Below are positions 34,638 to 42,933 of a DNA stretch of 64,000 bases, one piece after another. Numbering within the stretch: position 1 is the first letter of the stretch; each line of letters opens with the position of its first letter. A program made the position numbers and the translations under genes. The DNA is from an uncultured Verrucomicrobiota bacterium (GTDB lineage: Bacteria > Verrucomicrobiota > Verrucomicrobiia > Limisphaerales > UBA9464): NCBI GenBank assembly GCA_903907995.1, contig CAIVQH010000013.1, forward strand, positions 1-64,000. Reading direction: 5' to 3'. The notes under the pieces were generated by a model, which saw nothing but the letters and a program-made list of their open reading frames with translations, was not told where the DNA came from and made no database searches.

Positions 34638-35810
34638 ATGATGTCCGCTCTGTGGCTACGCCGACTTTCGTTCGCAGCCCTGCTGGGCCTGCTCGCCTCC
34701 TGCAGCCAGGAGGCGCCGGTTCCATTTACCGACGTCGGGCCAGGACTCGCCTACGCGCATGAGACTGTGGCGAAAGTTCCCTGGTCCATCCACGTGGTGC
34801 GCGTGGACCGGGCCGATCCGACCCTCTCACTGCGTACGGCTCACGCCGGCGGCGGCGCCCTGGGATTGGAAACCCTCAGCAGCCAGCTCAAGCGGCTGCC
34901 GGCCACGGCGGGGAAACCAGTGGCGGCCGTAAACGGCGACTTCTACCAGCGGGACCGTGCCTATGCCGGCGACCCGCGCGGCCTGCAGATCGCCGAAGGC
35001 GAGCTGCTCAGTGCGCCCAGCGGCGGCCTCAGCCTGGGCTGGGACACCAACGGGCAGCCGCACCTCCTCGAACTGACGGCACAATTCACGGCCCAATGGC
35101 CGGACGGCAGCGCCGCACCTTTTGGCCTCAATGAAGAGACCAAGTCGGACAACATGATCCTCTATACGCCGGCGGCGGGAACTTCGACGCATACGGTCGG
35201 CACCCGTGAGCTGATCCTGGAGCCGGTCGGCGGCTCGGGATCGCCGCTGCAACTTAGCAGCCTGCTGACGGTCCGCGTACGGGAGGTCCGGGATGGCGGT
35301 GACGCCAAGCTCGAGAAGGGCACCCTGGTGCTCTCCATCGGGCCCGCGCTGGTGCGGAAGATGCCCAAGACCGTCCCTGGTACTGAGATCAAGCTGGACC
35401 TGTACGCCGCTCCCCGGCCGCTGGAATTGCGGAACGCCATTGGCGGCGGGCCCCAGATCGTCAGCGATGGAAAGCCAATGAAGATCCATCCTAAACCGTC
35501 GGACTCCTATTCGGTCACTTCCATGACTGAACGGCACCCGCGCTCCGCCATCGGCTGGAACCGGACCCACTACTTCCTTGTGGAGGTGGATGGCCGGCAA
35601 AAGGATCTGTCCGTGGGCATGACCCTGGAAGAACTCGGGCGCTTCATGGCCCGGCTGGGCTGCGATGAGGCGATGAATCTCGATGGCGGCGGCTCCGCGA
35701 CGCTCTGGCTCGATGGCAGCGTGCGTAACAGCCCCTGCGATGGCGGCGAACGGCCCCTGGCCAATTCTGTGGTCGTGACCCGGGCGAGCACTGCCAAACC
35801 CACCCCCTGA
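34638..35810 (+). CDS. Phosphodiester glycosidase (NAGPA-like) lipoprotein, paralogue 1
   Basis: A 390-residue protein starting at ATG 34638. The signal ends in the lipobox LLAS-C, so it is probably lipid-anchored. The phosphodiester glycosidase domain (PF09992) covers about 80-385: AAVNGDFYQRD, AIGGGPQIVSDGK, SAIGWNRTHYFLVEVDGRQ and the catalytic-type MNLDGGGSATLWLDG. The family includes the mammalian uncovering enzyme that removes GlcNAc from phosphodiesters, so a sugar-phosphodiester in an exopolysaccharide or cell-wall polymer is a likely substrate. It heads the seven-gene cluster and is 35-45 per cent similar by eye to the next gene. Confidence 0.82.
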   Translation: MMSALWLRRLSFAALLGLLASCSQEAPVPFTDVGPGLAYAHETVAKVPWSIHVVRVDRADPTLSLRTAHAGGGALGLETLSSQLKRLPATAGKPVAAVNGDFYQRDRAYAGDPRGLQIAEGELLSAPSGGLSLGWDTNGQPHLLELTAQFTAQWPDGSAAPFGLNEETKSDNMILYTPAAGTSTHTVGTRELILEPVGGSGSPLQLSSLLTVRVREVRDGGDAKLEKGTLVLSIGPALVRKMPKTVPGTEIKLDLYAAPRPLELRNAIGGGPQIVSDGKPMKIHPKPSDSYSVTSMTERHPRSAIGWNRTHYFLVEVDGRQKDLSVGMTLEELGRFMARLGCDEAMNLDGGGSATLWLDGSVRNSPCDGGERPLANSVVVTRASTAKPTP

Positions 35811-35892
35811 GGGCCAGCCCGCCACGCCAGCATTAACTTATTGTAATGCTTCACCGGGTTGTCGTGGCTTAATTACTGCTTAGTCTCCCTCA

Positions 35893-37074
35893 GTGCCACC
35901 GAAGAAAGATAAAAGCAGCGCTCCCCGCCTTGAGGCGTTATGCCTCGGGGTGCTCCTATGGCTTGGGGCCGTGGTCCAGGCACAGCCCGCCGCCACTCCG
36001 GTAGAGCCGAAGATCGCCACGCACGGCTACGCGTACATCCACGACGAAGTCCACGAGGTCCCGTGGTCCATCCACATCTTCAAATTTGAGCGGTCCCGGC
36101 ATGACTTCTTCTTCGGCAACACGTTGGGAAGTAATAATTTCATCGGCATGCGGACCGTTTCGGAGCAGGTCAAGAGCCTGCCCGCCGACCTCGGCATACC
36201 GCTGGCGGCCGTCAACGGAGATTTTTACAACAACGACAAGTATTACCCGGGTGACCCCCGGGACCTGCAGATTCACGAGGGTGAGCTGATCAGCGCGCCG
36301 AACGGACATGCCTGCTTCTGGGTAAATGCTGCCGGTCAGCCTCAGAGCACGAATGTGACGTCCAACTTCCGGGTGGTCTGGCCCAACGGGTCCACGACCC
36401 CCATGGGCCTGAATGAGGCCCGGGAAAAAGATGCGGCCGTGCTCTATACGGCGGTCAATGGCGCTTCCACCCGTACGCACGGCGGCCGGGAGCTGGTGCT
36501 CGAACCCGCCGACAACAGCCCGCTGCTCCCCCTCCGCATCGGGCAGACCCTGCACGCCAAAGTGCGGGAAGTGCGCGAGGACGGGGATTCCCCGCTGACC
36601 AAGGACACGGCGATCCTCTCCCTCGGCTACAAACTGGCCAGCCGGATGCCCCAAATCGCTCCGGGCGCAACCCTGACGCTCGTCACGGAGACCGTGCCGG
36701 ACCTCACCGGAGTGACGATGGCGGTCGGCGGTGGACCCACTTTGGTGCGCGATGGCAAGACGATGGAATGGTCGGGCTTTCTCATGCGCCATCCGCGCAC
36801 GGCCATCGGCTGGAACAAGGAACACATGTTCCTCGTCGAGGTGGATGGCCGGCAGAGCGGCCTCTCCGTCGGCATGACCCTGCCCGAACTCGCCGCCTAC
36901 ATGCAGAAGCTCGGCTGTGAGCAGGCGATGAATCTCGACGGCGGCGGTTCCGCCACCCTGTGGGTTTGCGGGAACGTGATGAACAGCCCCTCCGAAGGCC
37001 AGGAGCGCCCCGGCGCCAACACCCTCGTGGTGTTCCGCCGCGCGGAGCAGACCCAGGCCAGGCGTGCTCCGTAA
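35893..37074 (+). CDS. Phosphodiester glycosidase, paralogue 2
   Basis: A 393-residue exported protein beginning at GTG 35893, with signal core LCLGVLLWLGAVVQAQ. It shares with the preceding gene the order and spacing of all motifs: PWSIHIFKFER, AAVNGDFYNNDKYYPGDPR, AVGGGPTLVRDGK, AIGWNKEHMFLVEVDGRQ and MNLDGGGSATLWVCG. It therefore results from a tandem duplication. Lacking a lipobox, it is probably released to the periplasm or outside. The 80-bp gap before it is AT-rich and may hold a promoter. The CotH-like gene starts 4 nt after the stop. Confidence 0.82.
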   Translation: MPPKKDKSSAPRLEALCLGVLLWLGAVVQAQPAATPVEPKIATHGYAYIHDEVHEVPWSIHIFKFERSRHDFFFGNTLGSNNFIGMRTVSEQVKSLPADLGIPLAAVNGDFYNNDKYYPGDPRDLQIHEGELISAPNGHACFWVNAAGQPQSTNVTSNFRVVWPNGSTTPMGLNEAREKDAAVLYTAVNGASTRTHGGRELVLEPADNSPLLPLRIGQTLHAKVREVREDGDSPLTKDTAILSLGYKLASRMPQIAPGATLTLVTETVPDLTGVTMAVGGGPTLVRDGKTMEWSGFLMRHPRTAIGWNKEHMFLVEVDGRQSGLSVGMTLPELAAYMQKLGCEQAMNLDGGGSATLWVCGNVMNSPSEGQERPGANTLVVFRRAEQTQARRAP

Positions 37075-37078
37075 GGCC

Positions 37079-38299
37079 ATGAACAACCCTGCCTCCATCG
37101 CCCTATGGCCGGTACGGCTGCTGCTGCTGACGCTGCTTGCAGTCTCGGCCCATGGCGCCCCGGCCCCATCCCCGGGCGCGTTTGGCGAGCAGGTGCATGA
37201 CCTCCGCATCGAGCTTGGCCCGGAAGCCGTCGCGGCCCTCCAGCACGATCCACGCACGTATGTTCACGCGAAGGTCCGGTCGGAGGGCAAAGAGTGGCCG
37301 GACGTGGCCATCCATCTGAAAGGTGCGACCGGCAGCTTCCGCCCGCTCGAGGACAAACCAGGCCTGACGCTTGATTTCGACCGGTTCGTGAGCGGGCAGA
37401 ACTTCCGCGGCCTGACCAAGGTCCACCTGAACAACTCGGTGGAGGATGGCAGCTACCTGAGCGAGCTGATCGGCAGCGAACTATTCCGGGCCGCGGGCAT
37501 TCCTGTCCCCGACACCGGCCATGCGATCGTCCGGCTGAATGGCCGGCGGCTTGGGCTTTACGTGCTCAAAGAGGGCTACGACGGAAACTTTGCAGGACGG
37601 GAGTTTCCGGGTTCCGACGGGGTGGTGCTCGAAGCCAAACGCGGTCAGGACCTTGGCGGGCAGATGCTGGCTCACGGGCACCGCCACACCGCCAAGCCGA
37701 TGGGCACGCCGGCCGACCTCACCGCGGCGGCGCAGGAACCGGACCTCAATCTTCGCTGGGAACGCCTCTCCGCCACCTTGGACATGGATCGCTTCATCCG
37801 CTTCATGGCGGTGGAGGTGATGATCGGCCATCGCGACGGCTATTCGCTCGCGAAAAACAATTTCCGCGTGCTCTTTCCGGCGGGAAATCAGCGGGCGGTG
37901 TTTCTGCCCCAGGGGATGGATCAGCTTTTTCAGGTCGCCGAAGTGCCGTGGGAACCGCAGTTTGCCGGCCTGATTGCGCGGGCCGTGATGGAGACGCCTC
38001 AGGGGCGTCAGCGTTATGCGGAAGCCTTCACCGCCCTGCTGCCGAAGCTGTTGCAGCCGGAACCGCTGGCCACGCGGCTGGACACGGTTTCCGCCCGTCT
38101 GTGCGCCGCCGTCACCTGGTCCGAGGCCACGGCCCTGCGACAGGAAACTGCCGAGTTGAAGGATCATGTCCGCCAGCGTGCCGCCGCGCTTGAACGGCAG
38201 CTGAAACAGTCGCACTCCGGCATAAACGCCATCGCGGCCTTACCACCGTCCCCCTTTTCAGCTAGCATTGGTGCCAGAAGCCCACTTTCTGGCCCCTGA
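37079..38299 (+). CDS. cotH: CotH kinase-like secreted protein
   Basis: A 406-residue protein starting at ATG 37079, with a signal peptide (RLLLLTLLAVSAHGAPA). The CotH domain covers about 25-330: VAIHLKGATGSFRPLEDKPG, FRGLTKVHLNNSVEDGSYLS, then IGHRDGYSLAKNNFRVLF and AVFLPQGMDQLF. CotH phosphorylates spore-coat proteins in Bacillus; in Gram-negative bacteria CotH-like proteins are surface proteins of unknown role. The last acidic motif usually reads PWDMD but is PQGMD here, which may weaken catalysis. It lies between the glycosidases and a prepilin-like gene in the same operon. Confidence 0.75.
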   Translation: MNNPASIALWPVRLLLLTLLAVSAHGAPAPSPGAFGEQVHDLRIELGPEAVAALQHDPRTYVHAKVRSEGKEWPDVAIHLKGATGSFRPLEDKPGLTLDFDRFVSGQNFRGLTKVHLNNSVEDGSYLSELIGSELFRAAGIPVPDTGHAIVRLNGRRLGLYVLKEGYDGNFAGREFPGSDGVVLEAKRGQDLGGQMLAHGHRHTAKPMGTPADLTAAAQEPDLNLRWERLSATLDMDRFIRFMAVEVMIGHRDGYSLAKNNFRVLFPAGNQRAVFLPQGMDQLFQVAEVPWEPQFAGLIARAVMETPQGRQRYAEAFTALLPKLLQPEPLATRLDTVSARLCAAVTWSEATALRQETAELKDHVRQRAAALERQLKQSHSGINAIAALPPSPFSASIGARSPLSGP

Positions 38300-38311
38300 A
38301 CCTGTACCAGT

Positions 38312-38977
38312 ATGCAAAACCCCAAGTCCACACGCGCCTTCACGCTCATTGAGCTGCTGGTGGTGATCGCCATCATCGCCATCCTGGCCGGCATGCTGTT
38401 GCCGGCCCTCGCCAAGGCCAAGGCCAAGGCCAAGGTGACCGCCTGCCAAAACAACCTCCATCAGATCGGCCTCGCCTTCAAACTCTGGGCGCTCGACAAC
38501 AAGGACAAGTACCCTTGGAACGTCACGAATACCAGTGGTGGCAGCCTCGGATCAACGGACTGGGCGGACAATTTCAAGGTCTGCTCCAACGAGCTGGGCG
38601 CCATGAAGATCCTGATCTGCCCGGCTGATACCACCAACAAGGTGGGCACCAACTGGACGTATCTGCTCGGCGAACTCAATTTTAGCTACTTTGTCGGCAA
38701 GAGCGCCGATGACGAGAAGCCACTGACCATCGTCGCGGGTGACAGCAACGTGACCGGCGGCAGTAGCAAGACCGATCCGTCCTGGAGCATTTTCCTGGGC
38801 ACCTCAATTGATGCGGCGTGGGACAAGACCCGCCACGTCAACCGGGGCACTCTGGCAATGGCGGATGGCAGTGTGCAGACCACGACCACTGCCGCACTGC
38901 GCGCGGCCATCAGTGCCGCCCTGTCCAGCGGCCTGACCAACGTGGTCTTTTCCAAACCGCAGCCCAGCATTCAGTGA
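38312..38977 (+). CDS. Prepilin-like H-X9-DG protein
   Basis: A 221-residue protein with a type IV prepilin N-terminus, [20 protein letters not shown], including the cleavage site before F and the conserved Glu5. The rest is the H-X9-DG pseudopilin family typical of PVC bacteria: [17 protein letters not shown] near 50 and [15 protein letters not shown] near the C-terminus (H, nine residues, D-G). These proteins are exported and cleaved by prepilin peptidase, then form fibres or secretion pseudopili. Start 12 nt after the CotH stop. Its partner in the cluster is the gene at 39641. Confidence 0.88.
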   Translation: MQNPKSTRAFTLIELLVVIAIIAILAGMLLPALAKAKAKAKVTACQNNLHQIGLAFKLWALDNKDKYPWNVTNTSGGSLGSTDWADNFKVCSNELGAMKILICPADTTNKVGTNWTYLLGELNFSYFVGKSADDEKPLTIVAGDSNVTGGSSKTDPSWSIFLGTSIDAAWDKTRHVNRGTLAMADGSVQTTTTAALRAAISAALSSGLTNVVFSKPQPSIQ

Positions 38978-39005
38978 GGCGGAGCCGTCACGGGAAGCCT
39001 CTTTC

Positions 39006-39644
39006 ATGGGTAAAAGCAGACTCATCACCATCGTTTCTGTGGGCGCGATCGCCGGCTCCCTGCTGTCGTTGTTCCTGACGTTCGGCGCCTATCCGCCCGG
39101 AACCGATGCCACGGTCCCGCGCGAGGTCGGCCGCTCGCTGGCCGAGGCCGCCATCAAACTGCTCCCCCCGGGAGGACGCATCACAGTGCTGGCGCGCGAC
39201 ACCTCCACGTTCCCGCAACCGGCGGCGGCGGCCACGCTGGAAACGCTGCTCGGCGAAATCCGCAAGGCCGGGGCCACGCTCGCTTCCGTGGAAGTCTTGC
39301 AGGTGGATCCGCTCCGCCCGCTACAGGTTTCCCCGGATGATTTCTACCAGATCCTCCGCCGGGCCAAGGCGAATGACGTGATCGTCTCCCTCATGGGGCC
39401 GCCGTTGCTGAGCGACGAACAGCGTCAGACCTTGGGCGAAATCAAACCGCAGATCGTGGCCTTCTGTCCGGGCAATCTGCCGAATTACATCGACCTGCGG
39501 CTGTTGGCCGAGCGGCATCTGCTGCACGCCGCCGTGCTGGGCCGCCCCCTGCCCTCCAAGGCCGCTCCGCCGCTGTTGGAGACCTTCGACAACCTTTACA
39601 GCCGGGCCTCGGCGGCCGATCTCGCGAAGCTGCCCTCGCCATGA
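39006..39644 (+). CDS. Membrane-anchored protein of unknown function
   Basis: A 212-residue protein with one N-terminal membrane segment (ITIVSVGAIAGSLLSLFLTF) and a periplasmic part of alternating strands and helices (RITVLARDTSTFPQ, DVIVSLMGPPLLSDEQ, KPQIVAFCPG) like a periplasmic-binding or Rossmann fold. I do not recognise a family. The stop overlaps the start of the next gene by 4 nt, so both are coupled. Its place between two prepilin-like genes suggests an assembly or accessory role, which is inference. Confidence 0.55.
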   Translation: MGKSRLITIVSVGAIAGSLLSLFLTFGAYPPGTDATVPREVGRSLAEAAIKLLPPGGRITVLARDTSTFPQPAAAATLETLLGEIRKAGATLASVEVLQVDPLRPLQVSPDDFYQILRRAKANDVIVSLMGPPLLSDEQRQTLGEIKPQIVAFCPGNLPNYIDLRLLAERHLLHAAVLGRPLPSKAAPPLLETFDNLYSRASAADLAKLPSP

Positions 39645-40333
39645 AACCGCCCGTTTCCAGTCGTCGTTCGCGCGGTGCGGCGTTCACCGCCGCCAGCCTG
39701 CTTGCGGTCGTGGCCGCTTTGGTGGTGCTGGCCACGCTGGTGGTCATCCCCTTGCTGCGGGTACAGCAGCGATCCCGGCTGACGCTCTGCCAGAACAATC
39801 TCCAGCAGGTCAACCGCGCCGTGCTGCAGTTTGCCGAGGATCATTCCAAGACGCTGCCGGGACCCACGGCCGACCTCGCCGGGGAGCTGCAGTGGTGGTA
39901 CAAGGAACAGGTCAAAGGCTACGCCGGGCTCAAAGGCGCTTCCTCGACCAATGACACGGTGTTCGCCTGCCCCGATGACCGGGGCTACACCGATCCCAAG
40001 CCGTTTTACCTTACCGCCCGGTTCGATTTCGGCAGCTACGTGTTCAACGGTGTGCTCATGCCGGGCATGCCCAATGTCGCGGGCATGAACCTGGCCTCCC
40101 TTGTGGAACCCAGGCGCACCCTGCTCGTCATGGAATGGACCGCCCACGGTCCGCTCTCCTGGCATCGCAGCAAAACCGGCAAGAAGAATGCTCCCTTTTA
40201 CCGCGATGCCGAGAGTGTGCTGGGCTTCGCCGACGGGCATGTGGCCCTGACCCGGATCTATTACGACGGCTACAACGCGGCCTACACCCGCGATCCGATT
40301 CCCGGCTACGACTACCGTTACAGCGGCAACTGA
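39641..40333 (+). CDS. Divergent prepilin-like H-X9-DG protein
   Basis: A 230-residue protein. The N-terminus (RGAAFTAASLLAVVAALVVLA) has the shape of a type IV prepilin signal, but Glu5 of FTLIELL is replaced by Ser, which in classical pilins affects assembly. The body matches the H-X9-DG family: LCQNNLQQVNRAVLQFAED near 48, YVFNGVLMPGMPNVAGM in the middle and VLGFADGHVAL near the end. It overlaps the previous gene by 4 nt and is 12 nt from the next. It may be a minor pseudopilin capping a fibre of the 38312 protein. Confidence 0.7.
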   Translation: MKPPVSSRRSRGAAFTAASLLAVVAALVVLATLVVIPLLRVQQRSRLTLCQNNLQQVNRAVLQFAEDHSKTLPGPTADLAGELQWWYKEQVKGYAGLKGASSTNDTVFACPDDRGYTDPKPFYLTARFDFGSYVFNGVLMPGMPNVAGMNLASLVEPRRTLLVMEWTAHGPLSWHRSKTGKKNAPFYRDAESVLGFADGHVALTRIYYDGYNAAYTRDPIPGYDYRYSGN

Positions 40334-40345
40334 CTTATTTTCACC

Positions 40346-42301
40346 ATGAACCTTTTCCCGACTTTTCGCCGGCTGTCCCAGCTTGGCCTCGCCCTGGCTG
40401 CCCTGTTCACGGCCGAGGCCAGTCCGCAGATTCCGGGCTGGACGCCGCTGTTCAAGGGTATCGACCACCTCGTGGCGACCAACTCCACCAGCAGCGGCGA
40501 TTTCCAAAGCCTGATGGTGGCCAACGTGCTGCGGATCGACCTGACGGATCCTGACATCCGGCTCACTACGACCCCTCGCAGCCCCAATTACGTGCAGGAC
40601 ACCATCGAGACGGGGGCCATGACGGTCAGCCGCTTCGTCCAGACGACGCATGTTCAGGCCGCCATCAACGGCAACTTTTTCCGCCTGAGCAGCGACCCTA
40701 GTAACGACAACGTTCCCTATTATGTTGCCGAAGGCACCGAGCTGATCTTGCTGGGCCTGGCCATCCGCGAAGGGACCGTGGTTTCGCGCCAGCAGAACGC
40801 GGTGGACGCGGCGGTGGCGGTTTTCGACGTTTCCAACCACTGCACCATCATCCACACCAACTGGCCGGCCACGAATAATGTCGGCATCTACACGGCGGTT
40901 GCCGGTGACTATCCGCTGGTGATCAAGGGCGTGAACATCGGCCGCAAGTACCTGGGACAGGGCGGCGTTCACGATCAGAACCCCCGCACTTCCTATGGGC
41001 TCTCGCAGGACAAACATTATCTCTATCTGCTGACGATCGATGGCCGTCAGCCCGGCTACAGCGACGGTGCCCTGGACTATGAGACCGGCGCGTGGATGCT
41101 GGCGCTGGGGGCCTATGATGCGATCAACATGGACGGTGGCGGCTCCACCACGATGGTCATCGCCGATGCCGCCGGCAATCCCCACCGCCTCAACAGCCCG
41201 AGTGCCGTGGCCGATTCCGGAATGGAACGGGAAGTCGGCAGCCACTTCGGCATTTTCGCCAAACCCCTCGCAGGCTTCATCGACAACGTGGCCTCATTGC
41301 CCGATGACGATGCGGCCACGATCACCTGGACCACATCCTCGCCAGCCACCACGCAGGTGGAATATGACACCACCGAGGCCTTTACCCTGGCCACCACCTT
41401 GCAGACGGCCACTACCACGAATCACGCCGCCCTGATCACCGGCCTGCAACCCGGCACGGGCTACTTCTTCCGGGCCGTCTCGACGAAAAACGGAGCCCGG
41501 TACGCTTCGCCCAGTTTCTATTTCACCACCTCCAACTACGTGTCCACCACGGAGGCCATCGCCCTGACCAATTCCTGGAAATATACCCCTACCGCCCAGA
41601 GCGGCACCGGCTGGACAGCCGCCGCATACAATGACTCCGCCTGGTCCGGCCCCGGTGCGGGCCTGCTCTGGGTCGATACCCGGGCCGCCGGGCCAAATCC
41701 CGACGTTGGGCCCAAGGGCGAACAGATGCCCTACAACCCCGCCACCGGCTTTCCGTACGTCACCTACTACTTCCGCAAGCATTTCACGCTTCCGACGGCT
41801 GCGGCCGGTGCCGCCCTGCAATTTTCCGCCCAGGTGGACGATGGCGCGGTGTTCTACCTGAACGGCCACGAGATTTACCGCCTCCGCATGGATGATCCGC
41901 CGACGGTGATCGCCAACGACACGCTGGCCACCGCCTACCCCTGTGCGGGTGACGCGGTCACCACGTGCTTCGATGACTTTGCCGTGACGGGCGACCCGGC
42001 TAGCTTTCTGGTCGCGGGCGACAACGTGCTCGCGGTGGAGGTTCACAACTACAACACCCGCAGCGCCGACATCACCTTCGGGCTGGATCTCGCCGTCACC
42101 GAACCCAACCCCGTTGATCCCGTGCTCAACATCGTACCCGCCGGTGGGACGGCCAGCCTGCAATGGACCCGCGGCGGCTTCACCCTCCAGCAGGCCGACA
42201 GCCCCGCAGGCCCGTGGACCGACGTGCCCGGCCCGGTCGTCAGCAGCCCGTTCACCCCGGACCTCACCGGCGTGGCCCGCTACTACCGCCTGCACAAATA
42301 A
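40346..42301 (+). CDS. Multidomain phosphodiester glycosidase, paralogue 3
   Basis: A 651-residue exported protein (signal LSQLGLALAALFTAEASPQ). The phosphodiester glycosidase domain spans about 45-310: QAAINGNFFRLSS, YLYLLTIDGRQPGYSDG, MNMDGGGSTTMVIAD (written with the family's N-D-G-G-G core). A fibronectin/purple-acid-phosphatase-N-like domain follows (about 315-395, ATITWTTSSPATTQVEYD, GLQPGTGYFFRAV), then a galactose-binding-like region (about 405-590, LQFSAQVDDGAVFYLNGHEI) and a C-terminal domain ending YYRLHK. It is more distant from paralogues 1 and 2. It closes the cluster, 12 nt after the prepilin-like gene. Confidence 0.8.
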   Translation: MNLFPTFRRLSQLGLALAALFTAEASPQIPGWTPLFKGIDHLVATNSTSSGDFQSLMVANVLRIDLTDPDIRLTTTPRSPNYVQDTIETGAMTVSRFVQTTHVQAAINGNFFRLSSDPSNDNVPYYVAEGTELILLGLAIREGTVVSRQQNAVDAAVAVFDVSNHCTIIHTNWPATNNVGIYTAVAGDYPLVIKGVNIGRKYLGQGGVHDQNPRTSYGLSQDKHYLYLLTIDGRQPGYSDGALDYETGAWMLALGAYDAINMDGGGSTTMVIADAAGNPHRLNSPSAVADSGMEREVGSHFGIFAKPLAGFIDNVASLPDDDAATITWTTSSPATTQVEYDTTEAFTLATTLQTATTTNHAALITGLQPGTGYFFRAVSTKNGARYASPSFYFTTSNYVSTTEAIALTNSWKYTPTAQSGTGWTAAAYNDSAWSGPGAGLLWVDTRAAGPNPDVGPKGEQMPYNPATGFPYVTYYFRKHFTLPTAAAGAALQFSAQVDDGAVFYLNGHEIYRLRMDDPPTVIANDTLATAYPCAGDAVTTCFDDFAVTGDPASFLVAGDNVLAVEVHNYNTRSADITFGLDLAVTEPNPVDPVLNIVPAGGTASLQWTRGGFTLQQADSPAGPWTDVPGPVVSSPFTPDLTGVARYYRLHK

Positions 42302-42432
42302 GCGCGCCGACATCAGACCATCTGTCCCGGCCAAGTCGGCGATTTTGCGCACATCGCTCGCAGCCTCATCCACCGCGTAAGCAACATTTCAAATAACAAT
42401 CCCCGGGGCGCGTCGCGCTGGCTTGGCACTTG

Positions 42433-42933
42433 CTAAGTGTTCCCCGATGACCTGCTGCCGCCTCGCTGTCCTTGTCGCATCGTTCTGCCTGTCATTCTGG
42501 ACGTCAGGAGCACAGAGTCGATTCTAAGTTTCATTGGCTCTTTAGAGGGGGCAGGTCGTTTTCGATTGGAAGCGAGCCATGCTTTTTCCGGCCAGTAGGG
42601 AGACGAAAGAACCGAGTGGAAATCGTGGACCGTTTTGTCGGCTTCCATCAGCGCCAGCAAAGACGCAGGCATTACCGGGCCAAAAAACGAGGCATCGAAG
42701 GGGTTTCCTAAGCCGGTAGTGGGATTGCGGGTAGCGAGCCAGTCTTGCCAGCTACGCCGGTATTCGTGCGCGGCGGCAACAAGGCCGGGAAGGTTGTGCC
42801 GTTTTTCGCGAAGTATTTCCCAACCCCAACAATCCGCTAGGTCGTGGTCCTCCACTTTTCCCGCCAGACAAAATTCCCACTCTTCTGGCGGCAATTCTTT
42901 GGCTACATGCCGAAAGGAAGGCTTTCCTTTCAT
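42433..42933 (-). CDS. Hypothetical cargo protein beside the integrase
   Basis: A 166-residue cytoplasmic protein starting at ATG 42933 (MKGKPSFRHVAKELPPEEWEF), overlapping the integrase end by 4 nt (ATGA). LADCWGWEILREKR and HEYRRSWQDWLATRNP are its most distinctive stretches; the last 30 residues are basic and disordered. I do not recognise the family. The overlap shows co-expression with the integrase, so it may be an excision or DNA-binding accessory, or just cargo. The 131 bp to its left hold nothing I can identify. Confidence 0.5.
   Translation of the reverse strand: MKGKPSFRHVAKELPPEEWEFCLAGKVEDHDLADCWGWEILREKRHNLPGLVAAAHEYRRSWQDWLATRNPTTGLGNPFDASFFGPVMPASLLALMEADKTVHDFHSVLSSPYWPEKAWLASNRKRPAPSKEPMKLRIDSVLLTSRMTGRTMRQGQRGGSRSSGNT

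Noticed and set aside
39596-41245. Long minus-strand open frame opposite the third glycosidase
   Set aside because: Gly/His/Val-rich shadow peptides without motif; the plus strand encodes the prepilin-like and glycosidase domains.
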